Below, piece after piece: positions 48,600 through 60,930 of a DNA stretch of 64,000 bases; position 1 is the stretch's first letter; every line of letters begins with the position of its first letter. Both the position numbers and the translations under genes were made by a program. The stretch covers positions 33,273,928 through 33,337,927 of the forward strand of contig NC_056042.1 of assembly GCF_004379255.2 (NCBI RefSeq), given 5' to 3'. The DNA is from Salvia splendens. Its lineage: Eukaryota > Streptophyta > Magnoliopsida > Lamiales > Lamiaceae. Under the pieces are notes generated by a model. It saw nothing but the letters and a program-made list of their open reading frames with translations. It did no database searches and was not told the origin of the DNA.

Positions 48600-49470
48600 A
48601 CCGGAAAAATGTGTGCAATATCGTACAGTATATTTCATTATTAACAGTATTTCCTATAATAAATAGGAGTAGTAGTACTACTAGTACTAATCTATTAATT
48701 TATTATTTTTTGTTCATTTATATTTTAAAAATCCATGTCAAAATCAAATGCAGCATTTTATCCTAGAGTCCTAATATCACAACAATACTTCGAGTATTTT
48801 TTATTCTAATTTTCATCTATTTTCTTATAATTTTTTAAAAAATTTATGGGCCCAATTTCTTACTTTTGAAAAACTGAACACTCGTATTGTTGAAGGACTG
48901 CTGCTATATTTGCATTACGTTTGATTAAAAAGTCGGTGTTGGACTCATGAATAATGCAAGAAAAATAAGAAGGTTCTTTGTCGTGGATGTTTAATGTTTT
49001 GTTTTTTCCAGTAACAGGCATGTCTATCATCTATAAACCTTTATTTCGACTGGCTTGACTTCTTTTTCAAGCCACCATTACAAGTCGGCTCATAAACGTT
49101 CTCATTAGTCACAACCATTTTGATCGTAGATCGCGTTTTTTTTCCATACCAACACTGCCATGGGCCACTACTATTCCGCTCCGAATCATAGGCCCTCTCA
49201 ATAAAAACACCATATATTACAAATGAAAACTCATCCCAAGAGATGATGAATATATGTTGGAAGAAATTATAGCTCATTTAATTTATAAACCCCACACAAA
49301 TTGCTTTATACAACCAATGTGAAAATCACCAACTAAGTTCTTGAAGGTATCAATTTACAAACATCAACCAATGACTTTAGCTAGGGTTGTGAATCCATCA
49401 TGCTACCTTATAGTTCTTCCACCAGTTTGTTCAAACCTGGTTCTTGGTAAACACATTTAGAGGGCTGCCA
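48600..49470. other. Intergenic, no gene seen
   Basis: AT-rich DNA between the DHHA1-like gene and the end of the MADS-box gene. A short minus frame at 49041-49277 is not recognisable. Confidence 0.5.
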
Positions 49471-49476
49471 CCAACC

Positions 49477-49822
49477 CTAATGCAGTTGAAGCCTGTTGAA
49501 GCAACCAATATTATACACATGCTTGATAGTATATATTACTTTCGTCTCACGATAAGTGATACATTTATTTTGGGCATGCAAATTAAGAAAATGGTACTAT
49601 TTGATGAGTTAATTAGATAAATGAAGAGAAAATAAAGTAAAATTACCCCAAGTTCATGACATCTGGTTTGTTCTTTTTCTGCAGCTCTGCATTCTCTTGA
49701 CTTACAATGTGTATCTTCTTGTGTAGTTCTAAATTCTCTTGTTGAGTGAGGTTTGCCTGAGACAAGAGTGATAAGTTTATTCAAGAACATTACACAGTTG
49801 GAGATATGTGGACTTCTCACAA

Positions 49823-49861
<39 letters not shown>

Positions 49862-50122
49862 TGTATTATATACCAAACTAGTTTTAAACTCTAAACACCA
49901 AGCACATCATTATATAATAATGCGGAATTCATTACAACTTTATTTGTAGTTCATTATAGGGAATTCTAAGATTTAAAAACAATGACATCATCATGCATAA
50001 TTTAGAAATCTGAAGTTCATTATATGTTTGTTATTAGTTCATTATAATAAAGTTCATGTTATCATATAATGATGTTGTTCGGCGTTTAAGGTTTAAGAGT
50101 GGTTCGGTATTGATCACAATCC

Positions 50123-50154
<32 letters not shown>

Positions 50155-53071
50155 CATGTGTAGCTCTTTGATCTCCTCCCTCATCGTTTGTTCCTACCAG
50201 AAAGGAATATTAGGGTTATGTACAATCTCATTCATTGAAGTGTACCTTATATGTGTAAAGAGACTAATCATACTGATGTTTAAGTTTGATATCTTTTTAT
50301 TTTTTATTTTCGATATAAATATCTGAATAGTTTTTACCTTCCTCGTTCGCACTCCTTTTAGACTCTTCTCGAGTTGATTTTCAAGATTTTGGAGGTCCTC
50401 AATGCTCAATCCTGAAAGCTCTTCTCCTAAAAGCTGCCTGTACGTACGTACTCACCGGGAAAATGCATATGGTATGCTTTTAGGATATGCTTGGTATGAT
50501 AGTATGAAATGAAGGTAGAATAATAGAAAATGATTGACAAACTCAAAATATAATTCATCTTCATAGTATGCATAAGAAATACAAATGGAAAATGTTGCGC
50601 TGGAAAATGTTGTGAAATATAAAGTATGGAAGGGTAATTTTTTTCAGAATAAAATTTAAAAGACAAAGAATGATTAATACCACGGGTTGCGGAATGAATG
50701 ACTATGTCTAATCTAGTAGGAATGATAATTCCAAATAAAACGATGATTTCTACAAACATACTGTACCAAGCAAAGAAATGCACAACTTTATAAATTAGTC
50801 ATGATAAATCATGAAGGTCGGATTTGTTTGCAATTATTCTACATCAATTTTTTTGGTAAAATGGGGAGTATTTGATATGACAGCTCAGAAATCATACATG
50901 AACATCATTGCCGGTGAGTAAAACATTAATGTTGTTTATTATTACATAGAACGCCATCAATAAATTACCGACATGAGACCACATTTTTTCGCCGTGGGAT
51001 AGTTGTTAATAAATCCAAAATACATGTTTTTCAGAATGGTATATAAAGTTGTTAGACATATCATAATTCGACCAAACTTTATGATTTTTCGGCAATTTAT
51101 CCTTGATTTTAATACACATACACTTCACTCTATTGCTACATATGAAAATTTGGACATACCTGCGGCATTGTTGCAAGTACTGCAGCTGTTGCCTTAAGCT
51201 TGATGCTTCCCTCTGCCAAAACTGCAATAGAAACAAAATGGATTATTAGTGTATTGGCCATATTTTTGCTGATACTAAGGCTATGTTGAACCCAACAATC
51301 TTGAAAGGTCTTAAAATGAATTACCTACACATGTGTGCAACTAATTATAGCATCTATTTTCAACTAAGTCATATACATACTACGTCCTTCTACTAGAAAT
51401 AGTCTTAAAAGTGAATGACATAATTTTTAATGCAAAATTGGTAAAGTAAGAAAGAGATAGAGAAAATAAGTGGTTGAAGTATTGTAACTAGAAAATGGCA
51501 CTCATAAGAAATAAATTTGACATAAATAGATCAGGAGTAATTTTGATGAATGGATGAAAATGAAAAATAAGAGTGTTTTTCATGCGTAACAAAACCTAGT
51601 TTGATCAGCTGGAATATTAGGTAATGTATAACAGCCTTTTTATTTAAAGCTAAAACCCTAAATTCCAAATACTAGTACTTTCTAGCAAAAGGGCTTGTCA
51701 TATGACTCATATCATATATTGATATAGATCATCAATCCCATTCTTCTTCTATAGTTTTAGGGCAGATAACATATACTCGCTTAAAATTATGATGGTATCA
51801 ACTTACTCAATCATGACCTCAAATATTCACAAATATATTGCTTTTCTTGAAGATGCAATTAACATATTATTTCCGTAGTTTTATTTACAAATTTTATTCT
51901 AACAGAGAATTAAGTGAGAAGTAAATAACATGTTAGTAAATCAGAAAATTATAGAATAAGTGTACCTTGATCTCAGAAGTAGGATTGATGAGATGATAAT
52001 TTTCCTCTTTCAGCTTTGCGTATCTTTCTATCACCGACTTCATACTGCTAAACATCAACACCACATGAGGATTGATCATATCATAGTTCGTGCTCTGAAC
52101 TTTTAGCATTTTCGAAAAAGGTTCATTTCTTACATTTTTACTTGAAAGAAATCATCTAACCTCGAAAAAAGTTTGATTTACGCTGTGCCTTTGGCGATGG
52201 AGCTGAATTCTTAGGAATGCAAATTCTAGCTGGTCAAGTGACTCGTTATTTCGTCATGGGGATTTTATAAGGCAGTACGTGAATCAATTTTTTACAACAT
52301 TGGTTTGGTGGATGCGATAACATAAGATTGATAGGATATAGGAGTGGTGGAATGGAAATAGTTGCATTAATATATGTTCATGTTGTGTTTAGATTAGATT
52401 AATTGATTGTTGTCATGTTGTGTATATAGTACTTTGAACCACTAAAGTGCAAAAAATAGAAGAAAAAAATCGAATTTTCTTTATAATCTTGTAAAAAGAA
52501 TATAATGAGGAATTTTAGAACATTATTCATATATAGGGATCGATGAGTTCATGTATGCATATGATTTTCTAAGTATAAATATGTTATTTTTCTGATCGAC
52601 TTTTCGAAGGTATCTGAAAATGTGGCAAACAAAAGAAATTGATAAGTTATGGGTTGAAAATTGAAAAGAGAAAAGTGTAAGGCTAAACGCATCGTTTAGA
52701 TCTGAATCAATAGCATTTAAATTTACTGAAACAATTTCAAATTACAATTCTAGCCATTATTCTAGTAAATGTATTCATTCCATTTATATGCAATCATACA
52801 TATATTAAGAAGTAAAACCAAATACTTTAACATATCGATTTTCGAATGATATTAAGATGTATGCATAGTAATTAAGAGAGAAAATGAACCTGGTGCTTGC
52901 AAAATCATAGAGCTTCTCAGTGCTGGAAAACACAATCAATCCCACTTCAGCATCACACAGGATTGATAACTCCTTAGCCTTCTTGAGCAACCCACTTCTC
53001 CTCTTCGAGAAGGTCACCTGCCTGCTTGTCGAGTTATCGATCCGCCTAATTACTATTTTGCCCCTCCCCAT
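49477..53071 (-). CDS. MADS-box transcription factor, AGL17/AGL16/AGL21 clade
   Basis: Seven exons: 53071-52890 (182 nt), 52047-51966 (82), 51221-51160 (62), 50437-50338 (100), 50193-50152 (42), 49755/49756-49647 (110) and 49492-49477 (16), giving 197 residues. The lengths 182/62/100/42 are the standard MIKC pattern. The MADS domain (1-60) begins [20 protein letters not shown]; the I region has [12 protein letters not shown]; the K box has [19 protein letters not shown] and [20 protein letters not shown]. This fits the AGL17 (ANR1-like) clade, whose members act in roots, stomata and flowering time. The frame is open before 53071 but has no earlier ATG. The C-terminus is short, ending DVMNLGLQLH through a 16-base last exon. 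Confidence 0.9.
49857..50124. mobile_element. MITE inside a TA microsatellite, MADS intron 5
   Basis: Ends AGGGTTGT...ATATACC and the inverse of ...GGTATTGATCACAATCCT are imperfect inverted repeats, continuing into TTTAAACTCTAAAC and its counterpart GTTTAAGGTTTAAGAGT. Both sides are runs of TA (about 49825-49856 and 50125-50150). The TA runs fit insertion into, or duplication of, a TA-rich target. Confidence 0.55.
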
Positions 53072-53149
53072 CTCCTCCCCCAACACCAATTCTAGGGTTT
53101 CTTCTTCGGCTTCCTACAACAAAGTAAAGTCAAACATATGAATACAATT

Positions 53150-54190
53150 AGGTGGGACATGATACATATAGTTGAAGAAAATTTTCAAGAAACTACTGAA
53201 AAGGAATAAGGGACAATTAAAGGACTTACTAATTTGGAAAACACCTCCCTTTGGAAAGAAAGGACTTTGGGACTATTGTTCTTAGCTTTATGTGGAAAGA
53301 GGAAAGTGGTTTCAACAAAGCCAAACTTCCTTACAAAACTAGGAGCGTTTTTATTTTATTTTAAGATAATGTTAAGTATACTTGACGTGTAGCTACAGTG
53401 TGTTTTACATGTCTGTCTGATCTAGAACATTCGAAACTGTATTTAATCGACTACTTGACAGTTATTCTGATAGATACCACGTGTTTTGCAAGTTTGTATG
53501 ATCAGACCCATACGAGACTGATTTAAAATCGAATACTCGCTCTGATGCTCTGACGGATATTGAGGTGCGTCTATTTAAATATCACATTAAACCTTAAATG
53601 AGACAGAGAAACCAATTAGGGTTGAGCAGGTGGAGAAAGTATATTCACTCTTGTACTTGAGAGAGTTAAATATGTAAGTGTAGTGTGACTACCTCGTACA
53701 TACATAAATTGGGAAAACCCCTTTTTTGATTAGGTGGGATTGGTTTGTGCAAATGATTTAGAAATTGACGTCGCTGTCTAGCGAATAGATGATAGACACG
53801 TGTATGTGTATAAGTAGTGGCTTTTCTAATCATAGTTTGGGGTACAATAGTTTAATGGAAATGTACAAGCGTGACATGTGGGATTTTGAAAAATACTAGG
53901 TAATAATGTCTTTCAATATTTTCTTGTTTTTTCTATTTAAATACTCTCTTTCGTCTCATTTTAATTAGGTCGTTGTTTAGAATTAATGTATATTGTAATT
54001 AAACTAGTATTGTAAGGAGATCCAATAGTATTATCGATGCTTCAGAAAATGTTCCCATTTTTTTTTATATCCCCAACTAAAAATTAAGAATGCAAATGGA
54101 GGTGTTTTTATCTTAAAAAAAAAGTTTTTCTTTGTGCTATAAATTCTGGTAATTTTATGTCCATAAAAGATGAGTTTGTTGTAATGTGAG
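53150..54190. other. 5' flank of the MADS-box gene and intergenic DNA, no gene seen
   Basis: No coding frame. A region at 53360-53600 with phrases such as GTGTGTTTTACATGTCTGT and CACGTGTTTTGCAAGTTTGTA appears to repeat loosely. Confidence 0.5.
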
Positions 54191-54206
54191 GGATTATATT
54201 ATACAT

Positions 54207-54826
54207 GGGAATGATCAATTGCTAACTCACTCTCTAATTGCTAACTACAACTAATTTAAGACCATAGATTTTAGAAATCTAGTGGTCTAAAATTTGCCAC
54301 GTGTAATTTTTACTTTTATTAATTAAATCAAAAAAGATAAAAAAATTACCAAATTAGGGTTTTACATGAAAATGTCAATATAGTGTTTTGAAAATATCAA
54401 CGTGATTGAATATGTCAACACAATTTTGCATTGACATTGTATATATATTATATTGCCATATTTTGATACTTATATTTACATTTACATTTAACTGAAAAAT
54501 TATGAAAATTCGAAAAAAAATTCAAATTTTGATATCGAAAAATATGCAAGTGAGATCTCGTTAGCATCCTTATAAAATTATCTTTAATTTGATATATTTT
54601 GTATAAAAAAATAATATAAATTGAAATAGTTATAATCATTTAAAGTTTGGATATTTTTTAAAAGTTGGTTATAACTAACTTTTTTTTAATTAACATTAAT
54701 ACTCCAATGACATTTTTTATGCATATTCGTGGATGAATGATCTTTTACCTTAATTTAATAATCTAATGCCTATAATTTAGTTGTAGTTAGCAAATTTAAG
54801 AATGAGTTAGCAATATAATAAATCCC
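54207..54826. mobile_element. Mutator-type MITE with 11-bp target duplication
   Basis: ATATTATACAT occurs exactly at 54196-54206 and 54827-54837. The ends are related inverted repeats: the left reads GGGAATGATCAATTGCTAAC and the inverse of the right GGGATTTATTATATTGCTAA, both followed by TTGCTAACTACAACTAA. No coding content. The 620-bp size, long ends and 11-bp duplication fit a non-autonomous Mutator-like element of a different family from the palindromic ones. Confidence 0.78.
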
Positions 54827-54839
54827 ATATTATACATTA

Positions 54840-55280
54840 CGGTATATTTGCACTCGACATCCATGATTAGTGCTGCAATATAATTGGTTGAACTAAAACA
54901 CCCTAGTTCGAGAGGGATCAAAGTATCGGACTATATTAATTAGTAGTGAGGGAATAATTAACAACATGACTAAGCAACAACTTAATGTTGGTGTTATCGA
55001 GACGAAAGTTTACTTGAATATATTGAAATTTGAATAGCTTAATAAATCACTTAAATTTAATTAAGCGACTTTAGATTTATTCTAAACGAGTTTAAGTTTG
55101 CAATGTACTACTCTGTTTTCCAATTTACCCAATAATTACTACTCCACAAATCTATTTTCTAGATTTTGTATTAAATTAATGAAAATATAATCGTACATAA
55201 ACTAACAAAGACGAAGTACACAAATTAGTACGCATTCATAAATTGATATGAGGAGTCTGCTCCGGCTAGAAACTGTCTGC
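54840..55280. other. AT-rich intergenic DNA, no gene seen
   Basis: No supported feature. Confidence 0.5.
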
Positions 55281-55294
55281 CACTAAGCAAACAA

Positions 55295-55730
55295 GCATCC
55301 ACAATAGTTCGTGGACAATAGCCCAGCTACAAACTCATCTGCCATATCAGCAGCACTAAATTCCTCCTGCCACATCAGCAGGACAAGCAACTTGACAAGC
55401 AATAGCACAGTCATAGCCCAGCCACATCATCAGCACTAAAAACAAATAATTAAGCAATCACACAAAATATGGAATTAAATTTACGACACATATACGGGAA
55501 AATTCAATAATAATATTAAAATTTTAAAAAGTACATTAATTAAAAAAACAAAATTGCGTTCGCCGATCGGGAGGCTGCAATAGGGGCGAGCCGAGCCCGG
55601 GAATCGGCCTGCGCTCGCCGAAATTCTCACCGATTTGGCGCTCGCCGGCTGCAATAGTTCGGCGAGCGGACCGGCGAGCGCCAAAAATCGGCGAGCCGGT
55701 GCGCTCGCCTCTATTGCGGATTATATTTGA
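55295..55730. repeat. GC-rich repeat, possible transposon fragment
   Basis: Left boundary ATCCACAATAG and right boundary CTATTGCGGAT are imperfect inverted repeats. The right half (55558-55730) is strongly GC-rich with many CGGCGAGC/GCTCGCCG motifs that can pair with one another; the left half has repeated CCACATCAGCA-like phrases. No protein is recognisable and no target duplication was found. Confidence 0.4.
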
Positions 55731-55739
55731 ATGCAATGG

Positions 55740-56460
55740 GAGTATTAAAATTCAAAGAAATTTATTGGCCTTCTTTTATTTTTTTTGCTGGATACTATGT
55801 TTCATTGATAGATAGGTAGATGCAAAAATTGAGTCGGGATTCCATGAAGACGAACCTTTGTACTTTTTACTATTTTACTACAGTTATTTTCATGTACATG
55901 CAAATCATTTTATTTTTATGCAATGCATATTAAATCAAATACTAATTTTATATGAATATATTATTTAATTCGATATGGTAGAAATAAATACTCCATCCGT
56001 CCAGGATTAGGAGACTTGTATTTTTTATTTTAGTGCATGCGCGAATAGGAATCCCGATTCATCTTTATTATAAGTAAATGGTAATAAGGTCCACGTTCCA
56101 CTCAAAATTTATAATAACAGGCTTCACAAGTGAATTAAGTTGAGCCTTAGAAATTTATAACATCGCCTGAGATGTTTTGTCAAATTAATTAAGTTCATTT
56201 GGTCTTTTAATAGCTGGGCATTATTTAATTTATCATTGGGCCGAAAAATTGGAAGCCCAATCTCTTGCTACGTATAGTAAGTAGACTGTAGATATTTTGA
56301 CTGTTAAGTTACCAATGGTAAATCATCGTTTCACTCTTTCCTTTTCTCTAATGCAATAAAAAAAGTGCTCGAGCCACCTAGATAGCGAGTCTCAAGTCAA
56401 GTCCAATACAAACGTACTACTAATAAACAAAAATCACAACACAATAACAACTAAGTCTAA
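55740..56460. other. Intergenic, no gene seen
   Basis: Contains a one-ended Stowaway-like remnant ACTCCATCCGTCCAGGATTA near 55990. Otherwise no feature. Confidence 0.5.
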
Positions 56461-56469
56461 CCATAAGCA

Positions 56470-56942
56470 GATTCGACAGAGGAGGATACTGCCGAGAGCG
56501 TGCATGAATACCATGATATTGTTCGTGCATCATGTACGATTTTAAGACTCGCTGATGATATGGGAACATCACTGGTATGTCAAAACCATTGCACGGAATA
56601 ACAATATTGGACTTATAAAGTAATTGTGAATGCACTTTACATTAACCCTAGGATGAGGTGGAGAGAGGCGACGTGCCAAAATCAGTCCAGTGTTATATGA
56701 ACGAGAACAATGCTTCGGAACAAGTGGCGCGAAAGCATGTTCGATCACTCATAGAGCAGACATGGAAGATGATGAATAATGAAATGATGGATTCTCCATT
56801 TTCAACATGTTTTGTAGAAGTTTGTGCTAATCTTGCTAGAATGGCTCAGCTTATATACCAGAAGGAATCGGATGGATTCGGAATGCAACACTCATTGGTG
56901 AACAAACAGCTCAGAAGCTTACTGTTCGAACCCTATGAGTAA
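56470..56942 (+). pseudogene. Terpene synthase 3'-end fragment (TPS-b-like)
   Basis: Two exon remnants remain: 56470-56574 ([20 protein letters not shown], then [11 protein letters not shown]) and 56652-56942 ([18 protein letters not shown] ... MAQLIYQ ... LLFEPYE and a stop). The splice donor GTATGT and acceptor CCCTAG between them are intact. These match the last two exons of angiosperm mono- and sesquiterpene synthases, which make volatile terpenes. The DDxxD metal site, the NSE/DTE motif and everything before are missing; no upstream exon was found within the preceding 1 kb. It is a truncated relic, or a 3' end left by a rearrangement. Confidence 0.85.
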
Positions 56943-57331
56943 AAGATCAGATAAGAAGAAGGATAATATTTGCTATATTTTAATTATAATTACAATTAAA
57001 CTGTTACATTGTGAGTTTAGATGATACATGTATATAATTTTAGGTGCATGATACACATCGGTGCTCCAGTGCATTTCTCCGTCTGAGTCAGAATAAATAT
57101 GTTTTCGAACTTTCTCTTTAAAATTCAAAGTGGATGTTCCTGCGCAGATAAAATCAGTACATTTTCACATCCAATTGGTACATGTAAAGCAGCTACAACA
57201 ATGCTTTCCAGAGTGAACCTATAAATCTCTAACTCCATTCATAGAACTCAACTCAACTCAACCTTGAATCTACAAGCATGAGCGAAAAATTAAAATCCAA
57301 ACATAATCTCTGAAACTCGAGGGGTAAGCAG

Positions 57332-59950
57332 TTAATAGGGGCGGAATTTCCTCGCAGCTCGCATCTGTTGTATCCGCTTTTTATCCTGCTCGAATTTGCT
57401 TTGCAGCATCATGATCTCTGCATTCAAACCGGACACATTTCAGTACGAGAAAGTGAGTAGCCTATCACGTAATTTTCAGAGTAAATTATTACTAAACACT
57501 ATGATTGCAACGTCGGCCAAAAGATCATTTCTGCTCAGTTTCTTTTGGAATTTTGAGAAATTGCACTACCATTAACATAATCCTTCCACCAGCCTCTTTA
57601 TAGAACAAATGAAATGCAGGGGCTATTTAACATAGAATGCATTAACCTATGAAAAATTGGACCAGAAGAACCTACCGTTTCTGTGTGCTTCCCTTCTGTT
57701 GAACTGGTAGAAATCTAGGCCAACTTCCTTCTTTTTCTTCTTTCCCATCTTGTCTAGGACAGCAGCTTGGGCCACAGAACCAACGGCGATTCCACTATCA
57801 GCTTCAGTCGTCTTCTTACGACCTTTCTGATGCACAACAACAGTCCATCCACCTTCTGCTGCTTGGGCCAGCTTCTCTGCTTTAGCCTGCATGAATCAAA
57901 CACGTCAACAGAAGTTTGATGCAGAAGAAAGCAGATCGTAAAGGCTGAAATACAAATTCATGAGAAAGAGCAGTATATACTAAGATTCAGGCCAAAGAAT
58001 CAGCCATACAACAACTATTTCTTCTTTAGCCGAAGATTTGAGCACACATCATATCAGCAATATTATCAATGTGCTACCTTTCATCAAATGTTGTAATTGA
58101 GAGATAGTATGGTATGTTGCAGAGTAAAACTGTTACCTGCTCCTCTCTTGCCTCGTGAGCCATTATGAAGTCATCAATCCTCTGTTGCAGAACATTCAGC
58201 CCAGGTCTACTCTGATGATAGTGTGTAATCCATTCTGAACAAACAGAGAGCCTTTAGTCATGTTAAAAAAAACGAAACATTTATGAAAAAAAAATTATCC
58301 CACTTAGGCTAGAAGTGGAATACGCATTGTCGTAGGGGCAAACCAGGTGTAAGGGAGAGAGAGAGGGCCGGAGAGAGTTCTACGTGACATTTTTGTTCAC
58401 CCAACCGTTGAGTTGGTGTGTTATTTTATCAAAAACTAATTCACACAAAGACAACTATATTATTTGAACAGGCTAAATCAACCAACATATTTCAAGTTTC
58501 AATGTGTGAAGGTATTTGATATCATGTGTATATTTACATTGAATAGGCCTCATTTTGCTAATCATACAAGCATATGATGGCATAACCATAAAAATGAGAT
58601 TCTATCATTCTAATGAGCCCTAAACCCTAAAGCATCTGATATCATGTGTACAATGAGGAAAAAGGAAATAGCATCACTACTAGAAGTTCTACACAAACAA
58701 ACAACAAGAATCATACTTTTCATTCCTTTAGAGTAATCTTCATCCCCTGAAGACATCTGATAAACTTCATCTTCTGCAATTTCTTCTCTTGTTTCCAGCA
58801 AACTATCCGAGGGTTTCATGATTTGACACAAGCTGCCTTTTCTTTTCTTTCTTTCAGTATTTTTTGACTTACCTATCAACAAAAGGGTACAATTCAAACA
58901 TGATAGAAAGCAAAGATAAACAAAATTCACAGCAAATCATAAACTTTTTACCTTTCTTGCCATTCGTTACGGCATCACTCTTGTTAATTCCTCCAGAAAC
59001 TGAAAATTGTTCTTCGGGTATAGAATCTGCCATCCAATAGCTGTTAAGAAGTCATATCACCCAGAATCCCAACACTATCTAAATGACTCCACAAACTAAT
59101 GGAATTTTTACCAATTCAATTTTCACACATTATCACACACCAACAAGACAAACACCAGTTTTCATCCATTAAGGGGGTGTTCGGTTTGCAAAATTGTATC
59201 CCAGGATTAAATATATAGTGTGTTTGGTTAATGAGATTTAATCACACAACTGAATCCCAGATGGATAATCATGGGAGCTAACCCCCTACGACTAAAATAA
59301 TCTCACAACTCAATCCTAGACTAGTAGTAGTATTATTTTATCTAGGAAACCGAACACCACCTAACTATATAATGATTTAGGTCCTTTTCAACAAGGCTAT
59401 GGATCAGAAACATAAGCTAGAAGCCTAGAACATAGCTCACAGATAGAATAAAGCATCGCCAATACCTAAAGTTGAGATACACAGTAAGTTGCGCTTCAAA
59501 CATTGAGATTTTTATCATTTTACTCACCGTTGCATTCTTCCGAGTCATCATTTTGGCCGTTGGAATCATCAATGTGGCTGATACTCTCAACACTCTTCCT
59601 TTTCTTTTCCTCTGTTTCACCAATTTCGCCTCACTCGGTTCTCTATTAGAAACTGCATCTTCAATTTCGGTAGTAACGCTAGGAACAATGCTCTCAGCAT
59701 CTCTTCTAGCTGTCCCGCTCCTGTTTCGTTTTCTATCACTCTTTCTCTTTCCTCCACTTTTTTTAGGTGTTGCATCTGCCAATACCGCCATGTCTCAGTA
59801 GTCAGTGAATCCTGTCCCCTCACAAGAATGATCAACTGAAGCATTAAGATTACCTTTCACCTGGCGAGTTTCAACCGTCTCAGCAACAACTCTGACATCG
59901 GTTGAAGCTTTCCTTTTCTTCATCTTCTTCTTCTTGTCGTTACTGTTCAT
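57332..59950 (-). CDS. RRP7-like ribosomal RNA processing protein (apparent 1-base frameshift in exon 2)
   Basis: Seven exons: 59950-59854, 59775-59528, 59026-58952, 58872-58717, 58234-58137, 57886-57676 and 57417-57332. The C-terminal RRP7 domain is clear: WITHYHQSRPGLNVLQQRID, GGWTVVVHQKGRKKT, EVGLDFYQFNRREAHRN and the end MRAARKFRPY. RRP7 acts in the nucleolus in small-subunit rRNA processing. The N-terminal half is Lys/Arg-rich and acidic. Exon 2 is 248 bases where 249 are needed: the frame entering (…SNREPSEAKLV) differs from the one leaving (KSVESISHIDDSNGQNDDSE). A single lost A in the run of A's near 59600-59608 (T on the plus strand) explains it. With that base the protein would be about 323 residues. 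Sequencing error and real mutation are both possible. Confidence 0.85.
59173..59361. mobile_element. Tourist-like MITE in RRP7 intron 2
   Basis: TAA flanks both sides (59170-59172, 59362-59364). Ends GGGGGTGTTCGGTTTGC and the inverse of the right end GGTGGTGTTCGGTTTCC are close inverted repeats, as in PIF/Harbinger MITEs. Length 189 bp. Confidence 0.85.
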
Positions 59951-60122
59951 TGTCAGCTCCACAAACACTTTCCTCTAAATGGTGAAACGCAGGTTTAGTG
60001 CAGCTAGTGAAAGGGAAACATCAAATTCTTCAAAATCGTGCCCTAGTAGAAATCCCAATTGAAGAATTTTCACTATCAGGACTCTCTCACAAATTAGGTT
60101 GAGGAAATCGACTAGCCAGAGA

Positions 60123-60157
60123 TGGGCTTATATCGTGGGCCTCTGTGGAGTTGGGCC
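60123..60157. promoter_or_regulatory. Three TGGGCY (site II) elements upstream of RRP7
   Basis: TGGGCT at 60123, TGGGCC at 60136 and TGGGCC at 60152 lie 170-210 bases before the ATG at 59950. Clusters of TGGGCY bind TCP factors and are typical of plant genes for ribosome production and growth, in line with RRP7. Confidence 0.6.
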
Positions 60158-60159
60158 GA

Positions 60160-60930
60160 ACAATCAAACCGAATCGAATTCAATTTGGACTTTTTGAATT
60201 TTCGGATTTGGTCGGATTTCTTTTTCTTCAAAATTCGAATTTTCCATTTAGTACGGAATGATTTTTTTACTGCCATAATTAATTGAAAATTTATTGGACA
60301 ATTAAGTTAGTAGCCACTAGTTGGACGGAGTATGAACTTAGATAAACACATAAATAAAAAAGACACATAATAAAAAAAAGATAAATGATTTTATTTCAAC
60401 CTATAAAGCTCATGTACGCAAGGCATGCCAATATTTGATGGGTTAATCGAGAAAATCGTTAGAAAAATATAAAGTTTAGTCAAATTCAATTGCACAACTT
60501 TTGAAAGTTGCTAAGAAAAACTATTAGGTTCATTTTTTTTCCGTAACTATCTCACAGCAAATAAATTTGCTGAAATTGTAATATGGAGGTCGTGAAATCA
60601 TATGTGGATATTACTCTCAATAAGTTATGGAGTATGAATTAAACGGTGTCATATGCTCATAAGGAAATGGCATTGTTTGGTTAAAAGCACCAACAATATC
60701 ACTTTCTAGATAGAGTGATTTTTTTAAAGAATAATAAATTCATTTGGACCAATCAAAATTTGTTTGAACAAAAATGCCCCTGCCGCGGAAATATCTGTTT
60801 TAATTCATAACTAGGGTTATAGCTATCTCCAGTTCCCCATCCATGCTTCCACTCTCTTCTCAATAAAAAAATTCACAAAATTTAAAACTAAAAATAAAAG
60901 ACAAAATAAATAAAGTAAACAGAAAACTGC
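60160..60930. other. Intergenic between divergent RRP7 and FAR1-type genes
   Basis: AT-rich DNA with no coding frame. It probably holds promoter sequences of the plus-strand gene, whose first exon seems to lie near 60930-61001. Confidence 0.5.

Noticed and set aside
49041..49277. 78-residue minus-strand frame beyond the MADS-box gene
   Set aside because: No family resemblance, AT-rich context and no splice link to neighbouring genes.
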